Shown one piece after another: positions 16,561-25,670 of a stretch of 64,000 nt of DNA (positions within the stretch are counted from its first letter, which is position 1; each line of letters begins with the position of its first letter). The translations under genes and the position numbers were made by a program. The DNA comes from Syntrophaceae bacterium UBA2280 (GTDB taxonomy: Bacteria; Desulfobacterota; Syntrophia; Syntrophales; Smithellaceae): NCBI GenBank assembly GCA_002347685.1, contig DDWS01000014.1, positions 1 through 64,000 of the forward strand, written 5' to 3'. The notes below the pieces were generated by a model that had not been told where the DNA came from, searched no databases, and was given only the letters and a program-made list of their open reading frames with translations.

Positions 16561-17631
16561 ATGATTAACAGGCGCCAGCTGCTTCGAACCGGCCGCATAT
16601 TCCCCTTGTTTAGCGTTTGCATCTTATTGTTTCTTATTTCAGCGTGCGCGACGAAGGTACGTGTCAACATGCTCCAACCCGCCGCATATCATGAAGCGTC
16701 GCTGACGAAAACCGTGGCCATTGTACCCTTCACCGGCCCGGGCGGCCATGAGTTCACCGCAGAGATCGAAAGCGTTCTGGCAGGCATCGGCATAGACGAT
16801 AAGCAATATTTCACGCTGGTGGACCGCGCGTCCATCGACAAGCTCTTAAGCGAAATGCAGATGGGTCAAAGCGGCCTGGTCGATCCGAATACCGCCGCCA
16901 GAATCGGCAAGCTGATCGGCGCCCAGGGCATCTATACCGGCAGGGTCACCCAGAATTACTATGACGATAACCGCTACACGGAGAGACGACGCACCTGCGT
17001 CCGGTATGAAGAAAAGCGCGACCGTGACGGCAGGGCATATCGCGGCCAATGTCTTTCCTGGCGGCAATACAATGTGAACTGCGTCAAGCGCGCCGCGAAT
17101 TTCTCCGTAGCGCCCAGGCTGGTTGATGTCGCCACCGGCCGGGTACTTTACTCCCGGATTCTTACAGCCACGCAGCATTCTTCCGGCTGCGATGACACAC
17201 AACCGGTTATCAGCGCCATGGTCCTGCTGGATAAAGCCAAAGAGATCGTGAAAGCCGAATTCCGGATGGATATCGCACCTTATTACGTCACACGCGAAAT
17301 CCGTCTCATCGACGACGCGGATGGCATCGCATCACCTGCGGCCAAAGACAAACTCAAACGCGGACTCGAATACGCGGACCGGGGCCGTCTCGACGCCGCC
17401 TGCGAGCTGTGGGGTGAAGCCCGCATTGCCGCATCCGGCTCCTACGCCCTGTTGTATAATCTGGGGGTTTGCGCGGAAAGCCGGGGTGATTGGGATGCGG
17501 CTCTGTCTTTGTACAGACAGGCCGACAAATCCCTGGGCAAACCACACGACGACATTTCGCTGTCCCTTGGCCGCATGGATGAAGCGATCCGCAACCGGGC
17601 AAGGCTCACCGAGCAGCTCAACAGCAAGTAG
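16561..17631 (+). CDS. CsgG-like outer-membrane lipoprotein with C-terminal TPR
   Basis: A 356-residue protein with a lipobox (FLISAC, Cys near residue 29). It is followed by a CsgG-type fold: TVAIVPFTGPGGHEFTAEIE, YFTLVDRASIDKLLSEMQ and LVDPNTAARIGKLIGAQGIY. CsgG proteins form outer-membrane export pores for curli and relatives. A Cys/Arg-rich insertion (ERRRTCVRYEEKRDRDGRAY) with several Cys residues interrupts the domain. The last 85 residues (KRGLEYADRGRLDAACELWG, then ALLYNLGVCAESRGDWDAAL) form two TPR-like repeats. No curli subunit genes are nearby, so a curli role is not implied. AAGGAG precedes the ATG. Confidence 0.7.
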   Translation: MINRRQLLRTGRIFPLFSVCILLFLISACATKVRVNMLQPAAYHEASLTKTVAIVPFTGPGGHEFTAEIESVLAGIGIDDKQYFTLVDRASIDKLLSEMQMGQSGLVDPNTAARIGKLIGAQGIYTGRVTQNYYDDNRYTERRRTCVRYEEKRDRDGRAYRGQCLSWRQYNVNCVKRAANFSVAPRLVDVATGRVLYSRILTATQHSSGCDDTQPVISAMVLLDKAKEIVKAEFRMDIAPYYVTREIRLIDDADGIASPAAKDKLKRGLEYADRGRLDAACELWGEARIAASGSYALLYNLGVCAESRGDWDAALSLYRQADKSLGKPHDDISLSLGRMDEAIRNRARLTEQLNSK

Positions 17632-17638
17632 CCGCCGC

Positions 17639-18382
17639 CTATTCTTCAAGCCCTTCGATGAATGCCAGAACGTTTTTCCCCAGCACGGCATGGTTGTAGC
17701 CGCCTTCGAGAATACCGAAGCACCCTCCTTTATTGCGGCGGGCTGCTTCGCGAACAAGACGACCCATATCCTTGTAATCTTCCGTTTTCAGCAGACCACC
17801 CCAATCGTTTTCATGATTGTCGAAACCGGCGGATACGGCAATCATATCCGCATCGGTTTTGTCGAGAGCATTTTGGACATCCCGCAGATATGCATTCCGG
17901 TCCTGGCCACCGGGATTGAGAATCGTCACATACCCGCTGTTTCCGAGAATATTGATATTGCCGTCACCCACATGCAGGTCGAAATCCAGAATGAAGACCT
18001 TTTTTATATTTCCATCGCGTTTGAGCTTTTCGATCGCGACGGCCATGTTGTTGAAATAGCAAAACCCCCAGGCACTGTCGGCGGAAGCGTGATGGCCGGG
18101 CGGTCGGATCACGGCAAAGCAAGGCTCGGAAAGCCCGATTCGGGCGGCCGTCATCGCGCCGCCCGCGGCCAGCGCGGCGATCTCATAGACGCCTTCTCTG
18201 CGCACCGAGGCGATATGCCTTTCGGTGTGTACGGCAGCGATGTCCTCTTCCGATGCCGGCTGCGGCTCGATATAATCCACCTTTCCGGCAAGCGCAAATT
18301 CTATGGACTCGATTCTGCCGGGATTGGACGCAGGATCGTAAGAGTACACCTGTTTATATTCCCGGGAATAAACCACCTTCAT
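17639..18382 (-). CDS. Histone-deacetylase-family (AcuC/APAH-type) Zn deacetylase
   Basis: A 247-residue Zn-dependent amidohydrolase of the HDAC fold, shorter than the usual 300 or more. Motifs in order are RPPGHHA (catalytic His pair), GFCYFNN, LDFDLHVGDGN (Zn ligands Asp and His), SAGFDNHENDWGG (third Zn ligand Asp) and EGGYN with the transition-state Tyr. The full catalytic set is present. It may remove acetyl or other acyl groups from protein lysines or polyamines. AAAGGAGG precedes the ATG. It starts a minus-strand neighbourhood also holding a Sir2 deacylase, which suggests attention to non-enzymatic lysine acylation. Confidence 0.88.
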   Translation of the reverse strand: MKVVYSREYKQVYSYDPASNPGRIESIEFALAGKVDYIEPQPASEEDIAAVHTERHIASVRREGVYEIAALAAGGAMTAARIGLSEPCFAVIRPPGHHASADSAWGFCYFNNMAVAIEKLKRDGNIKKVFILDFDLHVGDGNINILGNSGYVTILNPGGQDRNAYLRDVQNALDKTDADMIAVSAGFDNHENDWGGLLKTEDYKDMGRLVREAARRNKGGCFGILEGGYNHAVLGKNVLAFIEGLEE

Positions 18383-18405
18383 ACGCCGGCCTCCTTTTGC
18401 AATAT

Positions 18406-18843
18406 CTAAATCAAAAACCCTGTCGCGTGCAGCGCCTTGAGCGTGTTTTGCGAAACGGGCAGATCGCCCAGGTCCTCCGGGGAAATAAAACGCGCCTCCA
18501 GTGCATCATCCGCGCCTTCGGGCTCGCCGGACACATAGAGCGCGGCGAAGTCCACCACAACAAAATGGAATTTAATTTTCCCCGCCTCGTCCGCCTCGAT
18601 CAGGTCAAATACATAAACGCAGTCTCCGACGGCAATCGTCACACCGGTTTCCTCCAGTGTTTCACGCGCCGCGCATTCGCGAAGTGTCTCACCGATCTTC
18701 AGGGTCCCTCCGGGAATGGCCCACAGACCCAGGCCCGGCTCCACCCCGCGCTTTACCAGCAGGATTTTCCCGTCGCGGACGACCATCGCCCCGACACCCA
18801 CGCGCGGAACCGTCGGATAGGCATTGGTGTTTTCCGTATGCAT
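18406..18843 (-). CDS. Nudix hydrolase
   Basis: A 145-residue single Nudix domain. The Nudix box is complete: GGTLKIGETLRECAARETLEETGV (residues quoted in order, with the REtLEETG core). It would hydrolyse a nucleoside diphosphate linked to another group with Mg2+. The GLWAIPGG lead-in resembles the ADP-ribose or 8-oxo-dGTP type, but the substrate cannot be fixed. The frame extends far upstream, but the ATG used here overlaps the preceding stop codon by one base (TAATG), which argues for translational coupling to the NRDE gene. Confidence 0.88.
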   Translation of the reverse strand: MHTENTNAYPTVPRVGVGAMVVRDGKILLVKRGVEPGLGLWAIPGGTLKIGETLRECAARETLEETGVTIAVGDCVYVFDLIEADEAGKIKFHFVVVDFAALYVSGEPEGADDALEARFISPEDLGDLPVSQNTLKALHATGFLI

Positions 18844-19616
18844 TATTTTTCTTTCTCCCTCAGAAAGGAAAACCGGCTGGTTACCCAGGGATCCTGCCCC
18901 CCTTGATAAGATTTTTCCACCAATTTCACCCTGCTGTTTTTTGCGATCAGCAAAACCGTTGAAGCGCGCGTGCCGTAAACGGGACTCTCGATGAACATCG
19001 GAGACAATACTCTCTCCCATTCCAAATGAATGCCGGTTTGCGGCAGCTGACTGTCCGACGGCACATGACGGTCCGCAAGCATCTTGAACAAAGCCTCTTC
19101 CAGGGCATCCCCCTTTTCGGCAAGCGCCGTTTTGAGCATTTTCTTTCCCCGCCGGACCTTCGGCCAGGGTGTGTCGAGCAGACGATTGCTTAAACCATAA
19201 ACGCCTGGATGCAGCTTTTGCGCCTCTCCCCGGTTGGAATAAACAAAAACGTCGTTTGCATCCCCCAGCAGGAGATTAAAGCCGTTATACTGCTGTGCCA
19301 AAAGAGATATTTTTTTCAGATATTTTTCCGCGCCGGATGAACCCGCCAGATAATTGCTGACCAGTTTACCGCGCGAAGGAGCGCCATCTTCCCAGGTTGC
19401 GGGATCGCGGTAGTTGGTAATCGCCGCAAATTTCCCTTCTCTGGTAACACCCAGCCACGTCCCTTTTTCTTTCAAATCCAGCCCTGCGAGAACCTGCGGA
19501 TGCTTCGGCCAGAAATCCGCAGGCGCCGAGGGCCGATCATAAAATTCATCGCGATTGGCCGCCAGAATCATCCGGTAGGCCGGATGGACATCATAGGCAA
19601 ACAGGATCAAACACAT
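18843..19616 (-). CDS. NRDE/TANGO2-family protein
   Basis: A 257-residue protein with the defining N-terminus MCLILFAYDVHP, then AANRDEFYDRPSAP, GTWLGVTREGKFAAITNYRDP and a C-terminal RASTVLLI. TANGO2 homologues are widespread in bacteria and have been linked to haem handling and acyl-lipid metabolism, but the biochemical role is unsettled. Residue Cys2 is conserved as in Ntn-hydrolase-like proteins. It lies between the Sir2 and Nudix genes on the same strand, coupled to the latter. Confidence 0.85.
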   Translation of the reverse strand: MCLILFAYDVHPAYRMILAANRDEFYDRPSAPADFWPKHPQVLAGLDLKEKGTWLGVTREGKFAAITNYRDPATWEDGAPSRGKLVSNYLAGSSGAEKYLKKISLLAQQYNGFNLLLGDANDVFVYSNRGEAQKLHPGVYGLSNRLLDTPWPKVRRGKKMLKTALAEKGDALEEALFKMLADRHVPSDSQLPQTGIHLEWERVLSPMFIESPVYGTRASTVLLIAKNSRVKLVEKSYQGGQDPWVTSRFSFLREKEK

Positions 19617-19634
19617 AAAGAAAACAGGCGATGG

Positions 19635-19656
19635 GCTATAGGCTATAGCCTATAGC
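19635..19656. repeat. 22-bp perfect palindrome
   Basis: GCTATAGGCTATAGCCTATAGC equals its own reverse complement and is built from CTATAG units. It lies in the 48-bp gap between the Sir2 stop codon and the NRDE start, 19 bp upstream of the NRDE ATG. It could be an operator or a weak processing hairpin. Confidence 0.6.
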
Positions 19657-19664
19657 GGATTGAC

Positions 19665-20426
19665 TCATTTTGCCTTAATCCTTTCTAATATTTTTGTCAT
19701 CGTTTCGCCGGCGGGGGCGCTGATCAAAACGTCGGCGAGATGATCCTGCTCGGTTGAGCCCTTATTGATGATCACCAGCGCCGCGCCGGAACGCTTGGCT
19801 TCCACGGGCACATAAGCGGCCGGATAAACCACCAGCGAAGAACCGATAACCAGCATCAGGTCGCATTCCTGAGCCTCACGCATGGCCTGCGCCAGGGTCT
19901 GCTGCGGCAGGGCTTCACCGAAAAAAATCACATCGGGTTTGAGAATTCCCCGGCAACCGTCGCAGACTGGTGCCTGATCGGACGAAGCAAAGCGCTCCTT
20001 GATGACGGCGATTGGATAACGTTCATGGCAGCTCAGGCAGATGAGCACCTGCATATTGCCATGCAACTCGCGAATCAGCGCCGGATTGCTGCCTGCCTTT
20101 TGGTGCAGATTATCCACATTCTGAGTCACCAGCGAATGAAGCTTTCCCATTTGCTCCATCTCCACGATCGCATAATGCGCCGCATTGGGCTTTGCGTCTT
20201 CCATCAGACCTCCCTCGCGCAGACGCTGCCACATTTGATTGCGCGTCGCGGCGGAACCCAGAAACCTGTCAATCGTGAAATCGTCGGGATCATATTTGCT
20301 CCACAACCCGTCGGGGCCGCGGAAATCCGGGATACCGGATTCCGTGCTGATGCCGGCGCCGGTAAACACAACTACTTTTTTCGCCTTCGCGATTCGCTTA
20401 GCAACATTTTCGACCTTCGCATCCAT
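19665..20426 (-). CDS. cobB: NAD-dependent protein deacylase, Sir2 family
   Basis: A 253-residue sirtuin. Motifs are FTGAGISTESGIPDFRGPDG (NAD binding), QNVDNLHQKAG and the catalytic His in ELHGN. The Zn site is LICLSCHERY plus PVCDGCRG (two CxxC pairs), followed by FGEALP and VIGSSLVVYPAA. It deacylates lysines using NAD and makes O-acyl-ADP-ribose. It probably leads a small operon with NRDE and Nudix genes; Nudix enzymes can hydrolyse ADP-ribose-type products, which makes that pairing suggestive. A ribosome binding site (GGAGTG) precedes the ATG. Confidence 0.92.
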   Translation of the reverse strand: MDAKVENVAKRIAKAKKVVVFTGAGISTESGIPDFRGPDGLWSKYDPDDFTIDRFLGSAATRNQMWQRLREGGLMEDAKPNAAHYAIVEMEQMGKLHSLVTQNVDNLHQKAGSNPALIRELHGNMQVLICLSCHERYPIAVIKERFASSDQAPVCDGCRGILKPDVIFFGEALPQQTLAQAMREAQECDLMLVIGSSLVVYPAAYVPVEAKRSGAALVIINKGSTEQDHLADVLISAPAGETMTKILERIKAK

Positions 20427-20517
20427 GATTTATCGACACTCCTTTTTTTCAATACGGTCCATGACCGCCTGTGTTTGTGTAAAATACACCATCTGTTTGA
20501 AAATTTAAAATACTTAT

Positions 20518-20546
20518 TTGACTTATCCTTGTGCTTTGCGTATATT
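20518..20546 (+). promoter_or_regulatory. Sigma-70-type promoter for the hybrid kinase
   Basis: TTGACT (20518-20523), 17-bp spacer, TATATT (20541-20546). It points toward the kinase gene at 20700 and leaves about 145 nt of leader. Confidence 0.6.
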
Positions 20547-20699
20547 CTTAGCAAATTGAGCTTATAAAAACAGATTGATAGGGACCGCGATAGGGTGCTC
20601 ATTCTTTTTTTTGTGTCCTCCTTTTTGCCGCCCAAATCCGCCTTTCATCACATCCGGACTTGCTGTTTTCGCTCTTTTTTCTAACGCGGGGGATTCAGG

Positions 20700-23234
20700 A
20701 TGGACAAAAAGCACACGTCTTCGCGCTCGATAGCAACCCAGTTCACCCGTCACTACCTCATCGTTTCTATTATTCCGCTTGGCCTTCTTCTCATCCTTTT
20801 CCTGACGGGTGTCATGCTTGCCCACAACCATATTACAAGGTCAATCACGCACTCCACAACCGAACTCAACAAAGATGCGCAGCAACACCTTCAGCAACTG
20901 GGCGAGCAGATTATTCAGGCCAAGGCAAGGGATGTGGCCAAGCAAATCGAAATCTATTTTCGAATGCATCCCGACATGGATATTCAGGCCATGCGCCGGG
21001 ACCCCTTCTTTATGGATCTCGCCGTTCAGCAGGTGGGAGAAACCGGTTATACGGTCATTGTCGAGGCACATACCGCAATCTTCCGTGTTCACCCCAATAT
21101 GGCGCTCAATGATCAGCCCCTGAAGACCCTTGCAGAAAAATTGCCTTCATGGTGGAAGATTGTTGAAAATGGGATTTCCGGGGTGGAGGCCGCCGGATAT
21201 TACGATTGGCAGGAACCGGACGGCTCGGTCCGACAAAAATTCCTCGCAGTCGCTCCGGTTCTATTCCCTCTTCGTGGTGCCACCATGACGGTTTCCGCTA
21301 CCACCTATATTGATGAGTTCTCCACCCCCATCATACAGATGAGGCACAAAGCCGATAGAGTCGTCACCAACTATCAGCAGTATGTGTCCGACCGTCTGGT
21401 GATCTTGAGCATACTGGCCGCCATCGTTATTCTTTTGACATTTCTCGGAATCTTCTTTCTCGGCCGCCGCGCCGGGCTCCATCAGATCGTTCCCATGATG
21501 AAACTGGCCGAAACCGCAAAGCATCTGGGGGAAGGAAACTGGAACGTGCAGGTTCCGGATCGAATTGACAAACGCGAAGATGAAATCGGCATCACAGCAC
21601 GATCCTTTAACCGTATGTCGCAGCAGCTCAAAGAAACGTTTGAAAGGCTCGAGCGGCGCGTCAACGAACTCCACGAAACTCAAAACGCACTCAAGCAAAG
21701 CGAAGAGCACTTCAAGGCGCTCTACGAAGAATCCCGACGGGCTCAGGAAGTCTATCGCTCACTGATCAATTCTTCCGCAGACGCAATCGTGACCTGTGAT
21801 CTTAAAGGCTGCGTTACTTACGCAAGTCCCATGTTCACAACCCTCTTCGGCTGGAGCTTTGAGGAACTCCTTGGTAAACCGGTCCCCTTTGTTTCCGGGC
21901 ATGAAGATGATATGACGCTGTCCGTCATTCGCCAGGTGATTGAAAATGGATCTCCCTGCCAGAATCACGAGATTCAGTGGACTTCAAAAGACGGTCGTGA
22001 CATGGACGTCAGCATCAGCGCCTCGCGCTACAATGATCACGAAGGGAAACCGGCAGGCATCCTGGTCATCCTGCGGGACATCTCCGAAGCGAAAAAAATA
22101 GAGGAACATATGGAGCAGATCGAACGCCTCGAAACGGTCGGCACGCTCGCCGGCGGCATCGCCCACGATTTCAACAATCTGCTGACAGTCATTCAGGGAA
22201 CCGTATCCCTTCTCACTTACAACACACCGATGTCCGATTCTCACTACAAATATTACGTCGATATCGAAAAGCAGGTTCAGCGGGGAGCAAAGCTGACCCG
22301 CCAGCTGCTGGGTTACGCGCGTAAGGGAAAATACGAAGTCAGGCCCATCAATTTAAATGACATCATCATGGAAAGCGCCGAAGCGATTCGGCGCACCCGC
22401 AAGGATATCCGTATGCATTTTCATCTGGATCCGGCAATCCTTACGGTGGAAGCCGATATTTACCAGATGGAACAGGTCCTGATGAATCTCTACATCAACG
22501 CGGCCGACGCCATGCCCAAAGGCGGCGATCTGACGCTGGCAACAAGCAATATCTCCTCGGAGAATATCGTGAACACGCTATATCCCGTGAAGGAAGGTCT
22601 TTATGTTTCACTGCGCCTGGAAGACACCGGCATCGGTATGGACAAAAATACGCAAGACAGAATCTTCGAACCCTTCTTTACAACCAAAGCGGTGGATAAG
22701 GGTACCGGCCTGGGCCTCGCGTCCGTTTACGGCATCGTCAAGAGCCATGGCGGTTACATCTCCGTCAAATCGGAAATCGGCAAGGGCTCGACCTTCAGCA
22801 TTTATCTTCCTGCGTCGGATAAATCGCTTCCCGAAAAAATCGTTTATCCGAAAAAATCGTTTCAAGGCCGGGGGACCATCCTGCTGATTGACGATGAAAG
22901 GCCCGTGCTGGACGTGGCGTCCGATATGCTTAAATCCATTGGCTACGAAACCCTCCGTGCAGGACACGGCCGCCAGGGTCTGGAGATCTACGAAAAGGAA
23001 GCAATGCGGATTGATCTGGTTATTCTGGATATGATCATGCCTGATATGGGGGGCGGCGAGGTTTTCGACCGCCTGCGTGTGATCAATCCCGATGTGTGTG
23101 TCCTTTTGTCCAGCGGATACAGCATTGATGGCAGGGCGTCGGATATCCTGGATCGGGGCTGCAACGGGTTCATCCAGAAGCCCTTCAGCATGGAAGATCT
23201 GGCGGAAAAGATTGCGCGCCTCCTGAAAACATAA
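20700..23234 (+). CDS. Membrane hybrid sensor histidine kinase (Cache-HAMP-PAS-HK-REC)
   Basis: An 844-residue sensor. A first membrane segment (about 20-42) is followed by a periplasmic Cache-like domain (about 43-225) and a second membrane segment (VILSILAAIVILLTFLGIFF, about 230-255). Then come HAMP, a coiled coil (ERLERRVNELHETQNALKQS) and PAS (about 350-470). The HisKA box is GTLAGGIAHDFNNLL. The ATPase has the Asn box NLYINAADAM, EDTGIGM and GTGLGLASV. A C-terminal receiver shows LIDDERP and the phospho-acceptor Asp in VILDMIMPDMGG. All key residues are present. The ligand is unknown. No response regulator gene is adjacent. Confidence 0.9.
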   Translation: MDKKHTSSRSIATQFTRHYLIVSIIPLGLLLILFLTGVMLAHNHITRSITHSTTELNKDAQQHLQQLGEQIIQAKARDVAKQIEIYFRMHPDMDIQAMRRDPFFMDLAVQQVGETGYTVIVEAHTAIFRVHPNMALNDQPLKTLAEKLPSWWKIVENGISGVEAAGYYDWQEPDGSVRQKFLAVAPVLFPLRGATMTVSATTYIDEFSTPIIQMRHKADRVVTNYQQYVSDRLVILSILAAIVILLTFLGIFFLGRRAGLHQIVPMMKLAETAKHLGEGNWNVQVPDRIDKREDEIGITARSFNRMSQQLKETFERLERRVNELHETQNALKQSEEHFKALYEESRRAQEVYRSLINSSADAIVTCDLKGCVTYASPMFTTLFGWSFEELLGKPVPFVSGHEDDMTLSVIRQVIENGSPCQNHEIQWTSKDGRDMDVSISASRYNDHEGKPAGILVILRDISEAKKIEEHMEQIERLETVGTLAGGIAHDFNNLLTVIQGTVSLLTYNTPMSDSHYKYYVDIEKQVQRGAKLTRQLLGYARKGKYEVRPINLNDIIMESAEAIRRTRKDIRMHFHLDPAILTVEADIYQMEQVLMNLYINAADAMPKGGDLTLATSNISSENIVNTLYPVKEGLYVSLRLEDTGIGMDKNTQDRIFEPFFTTKAVDKGTGLGLASVYGIVKSHGGYISVKSEIGKGSTFSIYLPASDKSLPEKIVYPKKSFQGRGTILLIDDERPVLDVASDMLKSIGYETLRAGHGRQGLEIYEKEAMRIDLVILDMIMPDMGGGEVFDRLRVINPDVCVLLSSGYSIDGRASDILDRGCNGFIQKPFSMEDLAEKIARLLKT

Positions 23235-23242
23235 CGTCTTTT

Positions 23243-24016
23243 TTAGAATAATTTTTTTGCGGCCGCTTCCATAGCTTCCTTCAGGTTCACCCCGTCACCT
23301 GAACAAATCAGGCCGCGCATCTGAATAATCATACGCTCATAAATATTGAACATGGCTTCCGTGTCCGGATTCCGCGCGATGATGTCCGCGTAAAGCTCCG
23401 GACTTTCTGTAAACACCTTTTCGACAATGTCCATTTTTGACCTGAAAACCGGTGTGGAAAAAGAATCGACTTCCGCACGAGACAGTCCCGTTTCGGCAAT
23501 CGCCAGTCCCAGCGCAACCGTGTTGAGGTGGTTGAGCACCTGCACAATGGCCATCATCCGGTCGTGTTCATCGGGTGTCCGCTCAACCAGGGAATAACCG
23601 TTTTTATCAAAGACATTCTTGAGCCACGCGTATCCGGCTTCCCCGCGTCCCGGACATAGAACAATATTTTGGTTTTTGGCATCGGCAACCTGCGGACCAA
23701 ACAACGGATGGCATCCGACGACTTCTGATACAGAATGAGCCAGCATCAGCGCCATCGGCTCCTTTTTCAGCGAAGTCAGATCCATCAGAAGCTGATCTTT
23801 TTTCAGAAGCGGTCCGACCCGGGCGATCATTTCCGCAGTCGCCGCAATCGGCACGGACACGACCACCACATCGCAGATTTGCGCTGCGTCCTCGGCTGTC
23901 ATCTGCGTTTTTCTGCCAATGACATGAACCCGACAGCCTTCCTTCATGAGCAGATCCGCCAGCCAGCGCCCCATGCCGTTGGTGCCCCCGATAATCCCTG
24001 CTATCATTTTTTTCAT
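23243..24016 (-). CDS. tyrA: Prephenate dehydrogenase
   Basis: A 257-residue NAD(P)-dependent dehydrogenase that converts prephenate to 4-hydroxyphenylpyruvate on the tyrosine branch. The dinucleotide fold starts at GIIGGTNGMGRWLADLL. VVVSVPIAATAEMIARVGPL, CHPLFGP and DEHDRMMAIVQVLNHLNTVA are typical TyrA landmarks, the last with the conserved substrate-binding His residues. It is the short form, with no mutase or ACT domain; mutase activity comes from PheA in the same operon. It is the last gene of the aro operon and overlaps aroC by 4 bp (ATGA). Confidence 0.88.
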   Translation of the reverse strand: MKKMIAGIIGGTNGMGRWLADLLMKEGCRVHVIGRKTQMTAEDAAQICDVVVVSVPIAATAEMIARVGPLLKKDQLLMDLTSLKKEPMALMLAHSVSEVVGCHPLFGPQVADAKNQNIVLCPGRGEAGYAWLKNVFDKNGYSLVERTPDEHDRMMAIVQVLNHLNTVALGLAIAETGLSRAEVDSFSTPVFRSKMDIVEKVFTESPELYADIIARNPDTEAMFNIYERMIIQMRGLICSGDGVNLKEAMEAAAKKLF

Positions 24017-25089
24017 GGGAGAACCGCCCTTTGCCGAAGCCAGTGATCGGCCAAAACCAGACAGACCATCGCCTCACATACCGGCACAATCCTCGGAATG
24101 ACACAGATGTCATGACGCCCTGAGATTTCAATGGAGCGCGGATCACCGTGAATACCGGTGGTCTGCTGGACCAGCGCAATCGACGGAATCGGCTTGCAGT
24201 ACACCCTGAGCAAAATATCCTGGCCGGTGGTGATGCCTGCCAAAATACCTCCTGCGGAATTTTTGCAAAAACCGTCCCTATCCATCGGGTCGTTGACCTG
24301 AGACCCTTTTTTCGAGGCGACCGAGCAACCGTCGCCGATTTCTACAGCCTTTACTGTACCGATGCCCATGAGGGCCGAAGCCAGCGCCGCGTCCATCTTG
24401 TCGAACACAGGCTCACCCAGTCCCGCCGGACAACCGCGGACAAGAATTTCCACAACACCGCCGAGCGAATCTCCTTGTTTGCGGACCGAGGCCAGCTCTT
24501 CTTCCATGGCGGTGGCCACCTGACCGTCCGGGCAGTACAAAGCGTTACGACGCACCTGATGTTTGAAATCCTCAAAAGGAATCATGGCGACCGGATTGAT
24601 TTCAATGCCGCCGATCGCCCGGGTATAGGCAAGCACATCTATGCCGGCGGCGGTGATCAGCTTTTCGGCGACGGCTCCCGCAGCGACACGGGAAACGGTT
24701 TCCCTGCCTGAAGCACGGCCACCTCCGCGCCAGTCGCGGACCCCGTATTTTTTATCGTATGAATAATCGCCGTGTCCGGGCCGGAAAACGTCTTTTAAAT
24801 CGTCATAGCTCGACGATTTCGCGTCGGCGTTGCGGATGATCAGCGATATCGGCGTGCCGGTGGTCTTTCCTTCAAAAACGCCGGAGAGAATCTCCACCCG
24901 GTCTGTCTCGCCGCGCGTGGTGGACGCCGCTGCCGACGAGGGTCTGCGACGGTCCAGCGCCGGCTGAATATCCGCCGCGTCAAGCGCCATACCCGCAGGA
25001 CAACCGTCAATCACGCAACCCAGCGCCTCGCCATGAGACTCGCCCCAGGTGGTCACACGAAACACACTGCCTGTAGTATTGCCTGCCAT
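24013..25089 (-). CDS. aroC: Chorismate synthase
   Basis: A 358-residue enzyme that makes chorismate from EPSP using reduced FMN. Signatures are FRVTTWGESHGEALGCVIDG at the N-terminus, FRPGHGDYSYDKKYGVRDWRGGGRASGRET (conserved core, quoted in two parts: GHGDYSYDKKYG and GGGRASGRET) and AGGILAGITTGQDI. Full length for the family. It overlaps tyrA by 4 bp and follows aroK by 11 bp. Confidence 0.95.
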   Translation of the reverse strand: MAGNTTGSVFRVTTWGESHGEALGCVIDGCPAGMALDAADIQPALDRRRPSSAAASTTRGETDRVEILSGVFEGKTTGTPISLIIRNADAKSSSYDDLKDVFRPGHGDYSYDKKYGVRDWRGGGRASGRETVSRVAAGAVAEKLITAAGIDVLAYTRAIGGIEINPVAMIPFEDFKHQVRRNALYCPDGQVATAMEEELASVRKQGDSLGGVVEILVRGCPAGLGEPVFDKMDAALASALMGIGTVKAVEIGDGCSVASKKGSQVNDPMDRDGFCKNSAGGILAGITTGQDILLRVYCKPIPSIALVQQTTGIHGDPRSIEISGRHDICVIPRIVPVCEAMVCLVLADHWLRQRAVLP

Positions 25090-25100
25090 ACCCTCACCCG

Positions 25101-25670
25101 CTATAAATGTTTTTTAAGCCGCTTTTTTAATATATTTATTTTTGAAACGATGCCCGCCTCGAGCAGATGCTGATAGATTTCGTCTGCGACCTGTACAATA
25201 CTTTTGCCTTGTGTGTCCACCGTAAAATCGGCCGCCGCCTCGTACAGAGGCAGACGATCTTTGAGCACGGCGGCCGTCTCGGCAGCAAGACTCTCCGATG
25301 TGAACCGCGGGCGGGACCCGCCGTCTTGCATATCACGCTGGAGACGCTCGACAATGTCCGGTTCTGAGGCTCTCAGGAAAACGGCCACACCTGCCTGCTT
25401 AAACCTGGACCTGTTGGCCGCCGCATGGATCGCGCCGCCGCCGGTCGCAACAACGCGGGGATGATTTTCATCAAGCGAAGCTACCGCTTCTTTTTCCCTC
25501 TCCCGGAATGCCTCCCAGCCTGCCGCCTCAATCAGATCTCTTATTGGCATTCCCGCCGCTGCCTCGATCAGATGATCCGTATCCATGAAAGGAATCTTCA
25601 GTTTTTTCGACAGAAGCGCACCCACCGTGGACTTGCCGGTGGCGCGGTAGCCGATGAGAATGACATTCAT
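25101..25670 (-). CDS. aroK: Shikimate kinase
   Basis: A 189-residue P-loop kinase. The Walker A is GYRATGKST, with shikimate-binding MDTDHLIE, GWEAFREREK and the conserved VVATGGGAI. RPRFT is the nucleotide-binding lid region. It phosphorylates shikimate at O3. The ATG at 25670 overlaps the aroA stop codon as ATGA, which fixes the start; an upstream in-frame start would lie deep in aroA. Confidence 0.93.
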   Translation of the reverse strand: MNVILIGYRATGKSTVGALLSKKLKIPFMDTDHLIEAAAGMPIRDLIEAAGWEAFREREKEAVASLDENHPRVVATGGGAIHAAANRSRFKQAGVAVFLRASEPDIVERLQRDMQDGGSRPRFTSESLAAETAAVLKDRLPLYEAAADFTVDTQGKSIVQVADEIYQHLLEAGIVSKINILKKRLKKHL

